64,000 bases of DNA from Sulfitobacter sp. EhC04 (GCF_001650875.1 NZ_LXYI01000030.1:16398-80397); one strand, 5' to 3'; shown: positions 45,361-54,821, counted from the first letter of the stretch. A program made the numbers and translations. The notes: generated by a model not told the origin, from the letters alone.

Positions 45361-46095
45361 ATGAAAAAGATTATCCTTTCAGCCACAGCCCTGGCAATGA
45401 TGGCCGGTGCGGCCTTTGCCGACGCCCATGGCAAGACCATCCGCATGGGGACAGAGGGTGCCTACCCTCCCTACAACTTCCTCAACGATTCCGGTGAAGT
45501 GGACGGGTTCGAGCGCGAAGTGGGCGACGAGCTGTGCGCGCGCGCCGAACTGACCTGCGAATGGGTCACCAATGAGTGGGACAGCATCATCCCCAACCTG
45601 ACATCAGGCAACTACGACACCATCATCGCTGGCATGTCGATCACCGACGAGCGGGACGAAGTCATCGACTTCACGCAGAACTACTTCCCGCCCGCCGCAT
45701 CCGCATATGCCGCGAAATCGGCTGACGCGGATCTGACAGGCGGCGTGATCGCGGCGCAGACCAGCACGATCCAGGCCGGCTATGTTGCGGAATCCGGTGC
45801 CACCCTGCTGGAATTCGCCACCTATGACGAAACCGTCGCCGCCGTGATGTCCGGCGAAGCCGACGCCGTGTTTGCCGACAAGGACGCGCTGGCCCCCACA
45901 GTCGAGGAATCGGGCGGCGAGATGGTATTTGCCGGTGACGACGTGCCGCTGGGCGGTGGTATCGGCCTTGGCCTGCGCGAAAGCGACACAGAGCTGAAGG
46001 AAAAGTTCGACGCGGCGATCCAGTCCATGAAGGATGACGGCAGCCTGAACGAATTGATCGTCAAATGGTTCGGCGCAGACGCCAAAACCTTCTGA
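45361..46095 (+). CDS. Periplasmic amino-acid-type binding protein
   Basis: 244 residues. A signal peptide MKKIILSATALAMMAGAAFA is cleaved near AFA-DAHG. The mature part follows the SBP_bac_3 pattern: IRMGTEGAYPPYNFLNDSGEVDGFE, the CEWVTNEWDSIIPNLTSGNYD block and IIAGMSITDERDEVIDFT. It presents the substrate to the two permeases. Similar proteins bind Arg, ornithine, octopine or polyamine-like amines; the actual ligand is unknown but the neighbouring catabolic genes suggest an amine. Confidence 0.92.
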   Translation: MKKIILSATALAMMAGAAFADAHGKTIRMGTEGAYPPYNFLNDSGEVDGFEREVGDELCARAELTCEWVTNEWDSIIPNLTSGNYDTIIAGMSITDERDEVIDFTQNYFPPAASAYAAKSADADLTGGVIAAQTSTIQAGYVAESGATLLEFATYDETVAAVMSGEADAVFADKDALAPTVEESGGEMVFAGDDVPLGGGIGLGLRESDTELKEKFDAAIQSMKDDGSLNELIVKWFGADAKTF

Positions 46096-46108
46096 TCCGA
46101 TGAGGAAC

Positions 46109-46131
46109 GGGGCGGTCCGACGGTCCGCCCC
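46109..46131 (+). promoter_or_regulatory. Hairpin between binding protein and permease genes
   Basis: GGGGCGG-TCCGACGGT-CCGCCCC forms a 7-bp GC stem shortly after the binding-protein stop. There is no T run, so it is probably a processing or attenuating hairpin that favours expression of the binding protein over the permeases, as is common in such operons. Confidence 0.6.
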
Positions 46132-46202
46132 ATTCCATACAATGATCCCGCATATGCCCCCCTTCCGCCCTGCGCATGTGGCCCCTTCACCCGAGGTGCA
46201 CC

Positions 46203-47084
46203 ATGTTTGAAGCCTGCGCCGACCCGTCGACGCTGGAGGGGCTCGGCTGGCTGGCGTGCTTCCTGACCACGGGCAAGCATCTGGCCTTTTACGGCGCATT
46301 CGGCACCGTGCTGCTGCTGCTGGCCATCACTGCGCCCACAGCCCTTGCTTTCGGCTTTGGCGGTGCAATGGCGGCGCGTGCGCAGTTTGCCCCGCTGCGG
46401 TGGTTCGGCAAGGGCTATATCGCCATCGTGCGCGGCGTGCCGGACATCGCGTTCTTTCTGTTCTTTGTGATCGCTTTGGATCAGGGCATCGAATACCTGC
46501 GCCACAAGGTGAAATGCCCCGACTGGGATCAGCCGATCCGCCAGGGCAGTGATTTTCTGGTCTGCCAGGCCGCCAAGATGCCGCTGGGCAACTCACCCCA
46601 ATGGGTGCATGAGACCTATGGCTTTGCCCTTGCGGTCCTGACATTCGCCATCGTTTTCGGGGCTTTCGCGGCCAATGTGCTGTTTGGTGCCATGCGCGCC
46701 GTGCCCCGCGCCCAGCTTGAGACCGCCGAGAGCTATGGCATGTCCCCGCGCCAGTCCTTCTGGCGCATCCTGGTGCCGCAGATGTGGGTCTATGCCCTGC
46801 CCGGCCTGTCGAACCTGTGGATGGTTCTGATCAAATCCACCCCCCTGCTGTTTCTGCTCGGGGTCGAGGATATCGTCTATTGGGCGCGCGAGCTGGGCGC
46901 GGCCAAGACGCCCCGCTTTACCGACTACCCGCACGGCGACTGGCGCGTGTGGTACTTCCTCGCGCTGCTGGTCTTCTACCTTGCTTTCACGCGGGTCTCC
47001 GAGATCGTGCTGGGCCGCCTGATGACCCGGCTGACACGCGGTCAGGCCACCATGGCAGGCGAAGCGCAAAGGAAGAACGCATGA
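46203..47084 (+). CDS. Amino-acid ABC transporter permease (first)
   Basis: 293 residues. About five hydrophobic helices and the HisM/HisQ-type EAA loop (LETAESYGMSPRQSFWRILVP, with the conserved G), following the VRGVPDIAFFLFF segment that is typical of the family. ATG at 46203 is chosen; nine codons upstream are not typical. An unusually long first loop of about 60 residues between TM3 and TM4 (RHKVKCPDWDQPIRQ) is present. Pairs with the permease encoded downstream. Confidence 0.9.
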   Translation: MFEACADPSTLEGLGWLACFLTTGKHLAFYGAFGTVLLLLAITAPTALAFGFGGAMAARAQFAPLRWFGKGYIAIVRGVPDIAFFLFFVIALDQGIEYLRHKVKCPDWDQPIRQGSDFLVCQAAKMPLGNSPQWVHETYGFALAVLTFAIVFGAFAANVLFGAMRAVPRAQLETAESYGMSPRQSFWRILVPQMWVYALPGLSNLWMVLIKSTPLLFLLGVEDIVYWARELGAAKTPRFTDYPHGDWRVWYFLALLVFYLAFTRVSEIVLGRLMTRLTRGQATMAGEAQRKNA

Positions 47085-47169
47085 CCTGTTCTTCACATTC
47101 AAATGGGGCCGGACGCGCATGCTCCGTATACGCTCATCCGGCCGCGTTGCTCCACAAGGAGCAACGGAC

Positions 47170-47976
47170 ATGACCTGCCTGCAAACCATCCAGGACTATG
47201 GCCTGCGGTCGCTGGGCATCGGTGAACGCCTGCTGCCGCGCGACAACTTCACCCTGTGCGACCAGTTCACCCTGATCGGGTCGGGGATGCTGTGGAACGT
47301 CTATTTCGGGCTGCTGGCCCTGGTCAGCGGCTTCTTTCTGGCGACAGCCCTGGGCGTCGGCAAGGCCAGCCCCAACCCCCTGCTGCGCAAGCCGTCGGAA
47401 TGGTTCATCTTCATCTTCCGGGGCTCGCCGCTCTTTATCCAGTTCTTCTTTGGCTACTTCCTGTTCCTGACTCTGAAACAGCAGGCGGCCTTCTTTGACC
47501 CCTTCTCTGCCGCCTGGCTCGGCGCGCTGGTTGTGCTTTTCTGCAACACCGCCGCCTATACCGGCGAAATCTTCTATGGCGCGCTGCTGTCGGTGCCCAA
47601 GGGCGACATCGAGGCGGCGGATGCCTATGGCCTGTCGGGCTGGAAACGCTTTCGCCGGGTGATCTGGCCGACGATGCTGCGGCTGGCCTGGCCCGCCTAT
47701 ACGAATGAGGCGATTTTCCTGTTTCACGCAACAACACTGGTGTTTTTCAGTGGCTTCCCGGCCGTCCAGCAAAAAGGCGACGCGCTGTATTACGCCAGCT
47801 ATTTCGCGGACAAGACCTTCAATCCCTTTGTCCCCTATCCGATCCTCGCGGGGTATTTCATCCTGCTGACTTTGATCGTGATCAGCCTTTTCGGGCTGAT
47901 CAACAGACGGCTGAACCGGCACCTGCCCCAGGAACGCCGCCAAAAATTACGCTTGCGCCCCAATCTGATCCGGTAG
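47170..47976 (+). CDS. Amino-acid ABC transporter permease (second)
   Basis: 268 residues, five helices and the EAA-type loop (IEAADAYGLSGWKRFRRVIWP) after IFIFRGSPLFIQFFFGYF. ATG at 47170 has AAGGAG eight bases upstream, whereas an ATG at 47119 has no such site and would overlap nothing useful. Heterodimer partner of the first permease, together with the ATPase and binding protein. Confidence 0.92.
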   Translation: MTCLQTIQDYGLRSLGIGERLLPRDNFTLCDQFTLIGSGMLWNVYFGLLALVSGFFLATALGVGKASPNPLLRKPSEWFIFIFRGSPLFIQFFFGYFLFLTLKQQAAFFDPFSAAWLGALVVLFCNTAAYTGEIFYGALLSVPKGDIEAADAYGLSGWKRFRRVIWPTMLRLAWPAYTNEAIFLFHATTLVFFSGFPAVQQKGDALYYASYFADKTFNPFVPYPILAGYFILLTLIVISLFGLINRRLNRHLPQERRQKLRLRPNLIR

Positions 47977-47977
47977 T

Positions 47978-47995
47978 ATCAAACTTTTGATCAAA
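47978..47995. promoter_or_regulatory. Overlapping palindromes upstream of the first glutamine-synthetase-like gene
   Basis: ATCAAA-CT-TTTGAT (47978-47991) and TTTGATCAAA (47986-47995) overlap. They lie about 70-90 bases before the start of the ligase gene in the only AT-rich part of the gap, a likely operator. No regulator gene is in this cluster. Confidence 0.42.
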
Positions 47996-48066
47996 TTATC
48001 CGGCGGGTGGATGGCGGCTCTTGGGCCCTGGCCTGAACGCCTGTCCCACGGCCTATCAGGTGTGCA

Positions 48067-49401
48067 ATGAAAAACTGGCTCCGCAAGAACCCACATGTCC
48101 GCACGATCCGTGTGGCCGCCGCTGACCTGAACGGTCAACCGCGTGGCAAACGTGTCCCGACCCGTTTCGCGGACAAGGTCACCACCGAAGGCACGCGGTT
48201 TCCCTTCTCCGTGCTGAACCTCGACATCTGGGGCGAAGACATCGACGACAGCCCGCTGGTGTTCGACAGCGGCGACCGCGACGGCGTTCTCAAACCGACC
48301 GAACGCGGCTTTCTTCCGATGCCCTGGCTTGAAACCCCGTCCGCCCTTCTGCCGATCTGGATGTTCCACGAAGACGGCCGCCCCTATGAGGGCGATCCCC
48401 GCCACGCCCTGCGCGCGGTGCTCGACCGGTTCAAGGCGCGCGGCCTGACGCCGGTCTGCGCGGTGGAACTGGAATTCTTCCTGATCGACGATTCGGGCCG
48501 CAACCTGCAAATCCCGATCTCGCCCCGCTCCGGCAAGCGGCGCAAGGCCGCTGAGACCCTGTCGATCCGGGCGCTGGACCAGTTCGACAGTTTCTTCACC
48601 GACCTCTATGACGCCTGCGAGGAAATGGACATTCCCGCCGACACCGCGATTTCAGAGGCCGGGCTGGGCCAGTTCGAGATCAACATGATGCATTGCGACG
48701 ACGCGCTGCGCGCCGCTGACGATGCCTGGCTGTTCAAGATGCTGGTGAAAGGGCTGGCACGGCGGCACGGCTTTGCCGCGTCCTTCATGGCCAAACCCTA
48801 TGAGGATTATCCCGGCTCCGGTCTGCACACGCATTTCTCGGTCCTGGATCAATCCGGCAACAACGTCTTTGACAATGGCGGGCCCGAAGGCACCGACCTG
48901 ATGAAAAGCGCCGTCGCGGGCTGCATTTCCGCCATGCCCGGCTCTGCGCTGGTCTTTGCCCCGCATCTGAACAGCTATGACCGGCTGGTGCCGGGCAACC
49001 ATGCGCCCACCGGGGTCAGCTGGGCCTATGAGAACCGCACCTCCTCCATCCGCATCCCCTCGGGCAGCAGCTCGGCGCGGCGGATCGAACACCGTGTTTC
49101 GGGCGGCGATGTGAACCCCTACCTGATGCTGGCCGCCGTGCTGGGGGCCGCCATCACCGGCATCGAAGATGGCGCAACGCCGCCGCCCCCGGTCACCGGC
49201 AACGCCTATGACGCGGACCTGCCGCAGATCCCCGACAACTGGGAGGCGGCCATCGACGCCTTTGAAACCGACCCTTTTGTCGCCCGCATCTTCGCGCCTG
49301 AAATGATCCGAAATCTTGTCCTGACAAAGCGGCAGGAACTGCATTACATGCAGGAACTCACCCCTGAAGAGCGGGTCATCATCTACCTCGACACTGTATA
49401 G
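48067..49401 (+). CDS. Glutamine-synthetase-like ligase (gamma-glutamyl amine synthetase type), first
   Basis: 444 residues. Glutamine synthetase fold: beta-grasp N-domain (VRTIRVAAADLNGQPRGKRVP) and catalytic domain with AVELEFFLID, SEAGLGQFEINM, GSGLHTHFSVLD and NRTSSIRIPSGSSSARRIEHRVSGGDVNPYL. Lacks the adenylylation-tyrosine pattern of GlnA and looks like PuuA-type enzymes that glutamylate putrescine or other amines. Followed eight bases later by an amidotransferase gene and then a second such ligase, so it belongs to one catabolic operon fed by the upstream importer. Confidence 0.86.
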   Translation: MKNWLRKNPHVRTIRVAAADLNGQPRGKRVPTRFADKVTTEGTRFPFSVLNLDIWGEDIDDSPLVFDSGDRDGVLKPTERGFLPMPWLETPSALLPIWMFHEDGRPYEGDPRHALRAVLDRFKARGLTPVCAVELEFFLIDDSGRNLQIPISPRSGKRRKAAETLSIRALDQFDSFFTDLYDACEEMDIPADTAISEAGLGQFEINMMHCDDALRAADDAWLFKMLVKGLARRHGFAASFMAKPYEDYPGSGLHTHFSVLDQSGNNVFDNGGPEGTDLMKSAVAGCISAMPGSALVFAPHLNSYDRLVPGNHAPTGVSWAYENRTSSIRIPSGSSSARRIEHRVSGGDVNPYLMLAAVLGAAITGIEDGATPPPPVTGNAYDADLPQIPDNWEAAIDAFETDPFVARIFAPEMIRNLVLTKRQELHYMQELTPEERVIIYLDTV

Positions 49402-49409
49402 GAGCAGCC

Positions 49410-50087
49410 ATGAAAATCGGCATCCTCATCACCGGCCATCCGCCCGAGGAACTGTCTGACGGCGGGCGCTATGACGCCTATTTCGCGCGGCTTCTGGGCG
49501 ACCGCGATTTCACCTATCAGGGCTGGTCCGTCGTCGATGGCGAGATGCCGCAAAGCGTGCATGACGCCGAAGGCTGGCTGATCACCGGCTCGCGCCATGG
49601 GGCCTATGAACCGCACCCCTGGATTCCCCCGCTGGAACAGTTCATCCGCGACAGCTATGCCGCGCATGTACCGATGATCGGCGTGTGTTTCGGCCATCAG
49701 GTCATCGCGCAGGCCATGGGCGGCAAGGTCGAGAAATTCGCGGGCGGCTGGTCCGTGGGCCGGGTTGTCTATCCGATCGAGGGGCAGGACTTTGCCATCA
49801 ACGCCTGGCATCAGGATCAGGTGGTGGAAAAGCCCGAGATGGCGCAGGTGATCGGCGCGACGGACTTCTGCGCCAATGCGGCGCTGCTCTATGATGACCG
49901 CATCTGGACCATCCAGCCGCATCCCGAATACGAAGCCGATTTCATCGACGGGCTGATCCGCCACCGCGGCAAGGGCGTCGTCCCCGACGCGCAACTCGAT
50001 GCTGCGACCGCCGTTCTGGATCAACCGCTCGACAATCATGCGATTGCTGCCAAGATGGCTGCATTCTTCAAGAAAGAGAGGGCCTGA
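49410..50087 (+). CDS. Class I glutamine amidotransferase-like hydrolase
   Basis: 225 residues, GATase1 fold. The nucleophile is Cys93 (IGVCFGHQVIAQAMGG) and the His-Glu pair is in IQPHPEYEADF. The family includes hydrolases that release the amine-derived acid from gamma-glutamyl compounds, the step done by PuuD in E. coli, though PuuD itself is a different subgroup. The stop overlaps the start of the next gene by one base. Confidence 0.85.
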   Translation: MKIGILITGHPPEELSDGGRYDAYFARLLGDRDFTYQGWSVVDGEMPQSVHDAEGWLITGSRHGAYEPHPWIPPLEQFIRDSYAAHVPMIGVCFGHQVIAQAMGGKVEKFAGGWSVGRVVYPIEGQDFAINAWHQDQVVEKPEMAQVIGATDFCANAALLYDDRIWTIQPHPEYEADFIDGLIRHRGKGVVPDAQLDAATAVLDQPLDNHAIAAKMAAFFKKERA

Positions 50088-51445
50088 TGGCCGATATGAT
50101 CACCGACCTGCCCGCAGCGGCGCAACTTTATCTCGAAGGCAAGCGGCTGGACGAGGTCGAATGCATCATCTCGGACCTGCCCGGCATCGCCCGTGGCAAG
50201 GCGGTGCCTGCATCCAAGTTCGAGCGGCAGGAATATTTTCACCTGCCCGACAGTATCTTTTTCCAGACCATCACCGGCGACTGGGGCGAGGCGGCGGGGG
50301 ATGACGGGTTCATCGAAAAGGACATGATCCTGCGCCCCGACATGACCACCGCAACCGCCGCCCCCTGGACGGCGGACTGGACCCTGCAGGTGATCCATGA
50401 CGCCTATGACCGCAACAACAACCCGGTCCCCTATTCGCCACGCAACGTGCTGAAACGGGTGGTGAATCTCTACCGTGAACAAGGCTGGGAGCCGGTGGTG
50501 GCCCCGGAAATGGAATTCTTCCTGGTCGCGCGCAACCTCGACCCCGCACATGAGATCAAGCCGATGATGGGCCGCTCGGGCCGCCCTGCCGCCGCGCGCC
50601 AGGCCTATTCGATGACCGCCGTGGATGAATTCGGCCCGGTGATCGACGACATCTATGATTTCGCCGAAGCCCAGGGATTCGAGATTGACGGCATCACCCA
50701 GGAAGGCGGCGCAGGCCAGCTGGAGATCAACCTGATCCATGGCGACCCGGTCAAGCTGGCCGACGAGGTGTTCTACTTCAAGCGCCTGATCCGCGAGGCG
50801 GCACTGCGTCACGACTGCTATGCCACCTTCATGGCCAAACCGATCGAGAACGAGCCGGGCAGCGCCATGCACATCCACCATTCCGTGCTCGACAGCAGCA
50901 CCGGCAAGAACATCTTTTCCGACGCGCAGGAGGGCGAGACGGACGCTTTCATGTACTTCATCGCCGGATTGCAGAACCACATGCCCGACGCGCTGGCCGT
51001 GATCGCGCCCTACGTCAACAGCTACCGGCGCTACGTCAAGGATCACGCCGCCCCGATCAACCTCGAATGGGGCCGCGACAACCGCACCACGGGCATCCGG
51101 GTGCCGCTGTCGAAACCGAACTCGCGCCGGGTCGAAAACCGGATTCCGGGCATGGACTGCAACCCCTACCTCGGCATCGCCGCCAGCCTCGCCTGCGGCT
51201 ATCTGGGCCTGATGGAACAGAAAAAACCAAAAGCCGAATTCATGGGCGACGCCTATGACGGTGACGGCGACATCCCGCAGGTGCTGGGCAATGCGCTGGA
51301 CCTCTTCGAAGAGGCCACCAGGCTGCACGAAGTTCTCGGCCCCGATTTCGCGCGGGTCTATGCCATCGTGAAACGCGCCGAATACGACGAATTCCTGCAA
51401 GTCATCTCGCCATGGGAGCGCGAGCACCTTCTGATGAACGTGTGA
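50087..51445 (+). CDS. Glutamine-synthetase-like ligase, second
   Basis: 452 residues. Same family as the ligase at 48067 but a distinct subgroup: ECIISDLPGIARGKAVP at the start, APEMEFFLVARN, ITQEGGAGQLEINLIHG, GSAMHIHHSVLD and NRTTGIRVPLSKPNSRRVENRIPGMDCNPYLG. The active-site Glu, His and Arg residues of the family are kept. Two different ligases around one hydrolase suggest two amine substrates or a heteromeric enzyme. Confidence 0.87.
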   Translation: MADMITDLPAAAQLYLEGKRLDEVECIISDLPGIARGKAVPASKFERQEYFHLPDSIFFQTITGDWGEAAGDDGFIEKDMILRPDMTTATAAPWTADWTLQVIHDAYDRNNNPVPYSPRNVLKRVVNLYREQGWEPVVAPEMEFFLVARNLDPAHEIKPMMGRSGRPAAARQAYSMTAVDEFGPVIDDIYDFAEAQGFEIDGITQEGGAGQLEINLIHGDPVKLADEVFYFKRLIREAALRHDCYATFMAKPIENEPGSAMHIHHSVLDSSTGKNIFSDAQEGETDAFMYFIAGLQNHMPDALAVIAPYVNSYRRYVKDHAAPINLEWGRDNRTTGIRVPLSKPNSRRVENRIPGMDCNPYLGIAASLACGYLGLMEQKKPKAEFMGDAYDGDGDIPQVLGNALDLFEEATRLHEVLGPDFARVYAIVKRAEYDEFLQVISPWEREHLLMNV

Positions 51446-51509
51446 TGCCGCGCGCCCCGCAACCGCCGAGACAGGAAGACGGACATGAAGACGGGCATAG
51501 GAACCTGAC

Positions 51510-52814
51510 GTGAATCTGCTCTACGCCAATGACCGGCGCGGCCAGTATCCCCAAAGCTGGTACGCCGCCACCGCCACCCCGCTGGAACGGTTCGGGGTGC
51601 TCAAAGGGCATCACAAGGCCGATGTCTGCGTGGTCGGCGGTGGCTACACCGGCCTGTCGGCGGCGCTGCATCTGGCCAAGGCCGGGCGCGATGTCATCCT
51701 GATCGACGCGCAGCGCGTGGGCTTTGGGGCCTCGGGCCGCAACGGCGGGCAATTGGGCAGCGGTCAGCGCGTGGAACAGGATGGCCTGGAGAAAATGCTG
51801 GGGCAGGACCATGCCACCCGCCTCTGGCAGATGGGCGAAGAGGCCAAGGCGCTGGTCAAATCGCTGATCGCGGAACACAGGATCGATTGCCACCTGAAAC
51901 CCGGCGTGGCCTGGACCGCCTCTGACAAGGGCGACCTGGCGCATCTGCACAACCACGCGGCACATCTGGAAAACCGCTATGGCTATGACCAGATCGAGGT
52001 GCTGGACCATGCCGCCCTGCAGGGCGTCTGCCCCTCCCCCGATTACGTCGGCGGCATCCTCGACATGGGCGCGGCCCATCTGCACCCGCTGAACTTTGCG
52101 CTGGGTCTGGCCCGCGCCGCGCATGAGGCCGGGGTGCGCATATTCGAGACCTCCCCCGCCCATCACATCGACGAAGCCTCCCCCTGCACCGTGCAGACCG
52201 ATGCAGGCCGGATCGAGGCGGACCACGTCATCCTCGCTTGCAACGGCTATCTTGGCGGGCTGAACCGCAAGGTCGCGGCGCGGGTCATGCCGATCAACAA
52301 TTTCATCGCCGCCACCGAACCGCTGGGCGATGGCATCAAGGACGTGTTGCCACGCGATGTGGCCGTGGCCGACAGCCGCTTTGTCGTGAACTACTTCCGC
52401 CTGTCCCATGACGGGCGGCTGCTGTTCGGCGGCGGCGAAAGCTATGGCTACCGCTTCCCCGACGACATCGCCGCCAAGGTGCGCAAACCGATGTCGGTGA
52501 TCTTTCCGCACCTGCATGACGTGCGCATCGACTACGCCTGGGGCGGCACCCTGGGCATCACCATGAAACGCCTGCCCTATGTGGCGCGGGTGGGCCGCAA
52601 CATCCTGTCGGCCTCGGGCTATTCCGGTCACGGCCTTGGCACCGCGACCCATGCCGGTGCATTGATGGCACAGGCCGTGATGGGCGACAGCGACGGGTTC
52701 GACACCATGGCGGCGATCCCGAACACCCCCTTTCCCGGCGGCCCGGCAATGCGGTCTCCGCTGCTGGTCCTTGCCATGAGCTGGTACAGCCTGCGCGACC
52801 GCCTGGGCGTCTGA
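51510..52814 (+). CDS. FAD-dependent amine oxidoreductase (PuuB-like)
   Basis: 434 residues of the DAO/GlpO superfamily. The ADP-binding motif is VCVVGGGYTGLSAALHLAKAG, followed by GASGRNGGQLGSGQR, a typical flavin-binding segment of gamma-glutamylputrescine oxidase and related enzymes. The C-terminal SGYSGHGLGTATHAG motif closes the flavin site. It is the last of the gamma-glutamyl amine degradation genes. GTG start. Confidence 0.9.
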   Translation: MNLLYANDRRGQYPQSWYAATATPLERFGVLKGHHKADVCVVGGGYTGLSAALHLAKAGRDVILIDAQRVGFGASGRNGGQLGSGQRVEQDGLEKMLGQDHATRLWQMGEEAKALVKSLIAEHRIDCHLKPGVAWTASDKGDLAHLHNHAAHLENRYGYDQIEVLDHAALQGVCPSPDYVGGILDMGAAHLHPLNFALGLARAAHEAGVRIFETSPAHHIDEASPCTVQTDAGRIEADHVILACNGYLGGLNRKVAARVMPINNFIAATEPLGDGIKDVLPRDVAVADSRFVVNYFRLSHDGRLLFGGGESYGYRFPDDIAAKVRKPMSVIFPHLHDVRIDYAWGGTLGITMKRLPYVARVGRNILSASGYSGHGLGTATHAGALMAQAVMGDSDGFDTMAAIPNTPFPGGPAMRSPLLVLAMSWYSLRDRLGV

Positions 52815-52919
52815 ACGTCACCGAGTCACAAAAACTTCACGCGGTGACGCCGCGAAAACACTTTCTGCAACCAGCTTTTTGTTTTACAAAAACGAAAATG
52901 ACTATTTGGGAAAGATGAA

Positions 52920-54098
52920 ATGACCCTTCCTGACCTGCACCGCGCCGAAGCCATCCCACCCGAGGCCCTGGCGGAAATCACCCGCCTGATGGCGGATGCC
53001 GACCTGTTCCGCTACACCGCCGCATCCGACGCGCCGGTGACCCTGCTGGAACAGAAATTCGCGCAGATGATGGGCAGCAGCTATGCGCTGGCGGTCTCGT
53101 CCTGCTCTGCCGCGCTTTTCCTGTCGCTCAAGGCACTTGGCCTGCCGGACAAGGCCCCGGTGCTGATCCCCGGCTTCACCTTTGCCGCCGTCCCCTCCGC
53201 CGTCCTGCACGCAGATTGCCTGCCGGTGCTTTGCGAGGTGGGCGAGAATTACCGCATCGACATGGATGATTTCGCCGCCAAACTGCCCGGCGTGAAAGCG
53301 GTGATCGTCAGCCATATGCGCGGACATACCTCTGACATGGACGCCATCATGGCGCTTTGCGATGCCGCAGGCATTCCCGTGATCGAAGACGCGGCACATT
53401 CGCTGGGCACCCTTTGGAAAGGCCGCAAGATCGGCACCATCGGGCGGATCGGCTGCTTTTCCTTCCAGTCCTACAAGATGATCAACGCGGGCGAAGGCGG
53501 GATCATGATCACCGATGATCCGGCACTGGCGGCGCGCGCCGTCATCATGTCCGGCGCCTATGAACACAACTGGAGCAAACACGCGGTGCTGAAAGATGCC
53601 TTTGCCCCCCTGCAAAACACCCTGCCGCTTTACAACATGCGCATGTCGAACCTTGCCGCCGCAGTGATCCGGCCCCAACTGCCGCAGCTGCCGCGCCGGG
53701 TGCGCGACGGGCTGCGCAACCACGATCATGTGGCCGCCCGCCTCTGCGCCTCGCGCCACATCCAGGTGCCTGCCCCGCTTGAGGGCGAAGTGCGCGCGCC
53801 GGATTCGATCCAGTTCAACCTGGTGGACATGGACGATGCCACGATCCGCGCCTTTGCCGCAGCCGCCGCCGCACAGGGCATCAAGGTGCAGGTCTTTGGC
53901 CAGAGCACGGACAATGCGAGGGCCTTCTGGAACTGGAAATTCATCCCCGACCTGCCGGACCTGCCACAGACCCGTGCCATGTTGATGCAGGCCTGCGACG
54001 TGCGCCTTCCGGTCCAACTGACCATGGATCAACTGGATGCGGTCTGCGACGTGATCCTGAACGCGCTGGCACAGACGACAAAAGCCGCAGCCGCCTGA
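52920..54098 (+). CDS. DegT/DnrJ/EryC1/StrS-type PLP enzyme
   Basis: 392 residues. PLP lysine Lys186 in FSFQSYKMINAGEGG, Asp157 in VIEDAAHS that contacts the pyridine ring, and the SSCSAALFLSLKALG start of the fold. Members transaminate or dehydrate sugar-nucleotides; some act on other ketones or aldehydes. It is separated from the amine operon by about 105 bases with its own AT-rich upstream sequence, so it may be regulated separately. Whether it serves the amine pathway or a sugar pathway is open. Confidence 0.86.
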   Translation: MTLPDLHRAEAIPPEALAEITRLMADADLFRYTAASDAPVTLLEQKFAQMMGSSYALAVSSCSAALFLSLKALGLPDKAPVLIPGFTFAAVPSAVLHADCLPVLCEVGENYRIDMDDFAAKLPGVKAVIVSHMRGHTSDMDAIMALCDAAGIPVIEDAAHSLGTLWKGRKIGTIGRIGCFSFQSYKMINAGEGGIMITDDPALAARAVIMSGAYEHNWSKHAVLKDAFAPLQNTLPLYNMRMSNLAAAVIRPQLPQLPRRVRDGLRNHDHVAARLCASRHIQVPAPLEGEVRAPDSIQFNLVDMDDATIRAFAAAAAAQGIKVQVFGQSTDNARAFWNWKFIPDLPDLPQTRAMLMQACDVRLPVQLTMDQLDAVCDVILNALAQTTKAAAA

Positions 54099-54198
54099 CC
54101 GCAGGGCCACACACAACGGCAGTCCGAGGGGGCTCAGGCCCGCCGCACAGAACCAAGGATCGCGCCGCGTGCCCCGTCAGGGGCGCGCGTCCGCAGGA

Positions 54199-54771
54199 TC
54201 ACTTCAACTTTGACAATTTTTCCTGCAACTCTGCGAGTTGCTTCTTGATCGCGTCCAGATCTTCGGACTTTTCCGGCTCCGGCTCGTCTTCCGTCGCCAT
54301 GGTCGGCATGGTGGTGCCCATCGCACCCTTGCCGCCCCAACCGCCGGTCATCGCCTTCATGAAGGCTTCCTGCTGGGCCTTCACCGCCTCCATGCCGGGC
54401 ATCGTCGCCATCGGATTGATCGACGACATGTTCTCCATCATCTTGGACTGCCCGTCGCGCAGCATGTCGAAAGACGCCTGCAGGAACTGCGGCACCACCG
54501 AAACATTGCCGGACATGTAACTGCGCACCAGGTCGTTCAGAACCTCGACCGGCAAGACGCTTTCGCCCCTGCTCTCGTGCTCTGCAATGATCTGCAACAG
54601 GTATTGCCGGGTCAGGTCATCGCCCGATTTCAGATCCACAATCTGGACCTCGCGGCCATCACGTATGAAACCGGCAATATCCTCCAGCGTTACATAATCG
54701 CTGGTCTCGGTATTATAAAGCCGCCGAGACGCGTAGCGCTTGATCAGCAAAGGCTTGGGTTGGTCCGCCAC
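54199..54771 (-). CDS. phaR: Polyhydroxyalkanoate synthesis repressor PhaR
   Basis: 190 residues. The N-terminal PHB/PHA DNA-binding domain has LLIKRYASRRLYNTETSDYV and the EIQ-IVDLKSGDDLTR block; the C-terminal part binds PHA and ends in a Lys-rich coiled coil (LAELQEKLSKLK). GTG at 54771 is chosen because GGAGG lies six bases before it and the family begins at ADQPKPLLIKRY-type residues; ATG at 54777 would overlap the ribosome site itself. A CTGCN3GCAG site lies about 25 bases upstream of the start, suggesting autoregulation. Confidence 0.93.
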   Translation of the reverse strand: MADQPKPLLIKRYASRRLYNTETSDYVTLEDIAGFIRDGREVQIVDLKSGDDLTRQYLLQIIAEHESRGESVLPVEVLNDLVRSYMSGNVSVVPQFLQASFDMLRDGQSKMMENMSSINPMATMPGMEAVKAQQEAFMKAMTGGWGGKGAMGTTMPTMATEDEPEPEKSEDLDAIKKQLAELQEKLSKLK

Positions 54772-54792
54772 AATCATCCTCCCGATTACGTG

Positions 54793-54803
54793 CTGCAATG
54801 CAG
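54793..54803. promoter_or_regulatory. PhaR operator candidate upstream of phaR
   Basis: CTGCAATGCAG is a perfect palindrome of the CTGCN3GCAG type reported for Rhodobacterales PhaR. It lies 22-32 bases before the phaR start. Confidence 0.7.
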
Positions 54804-54821
54804 CTTAGGCGCATGTTTCAC

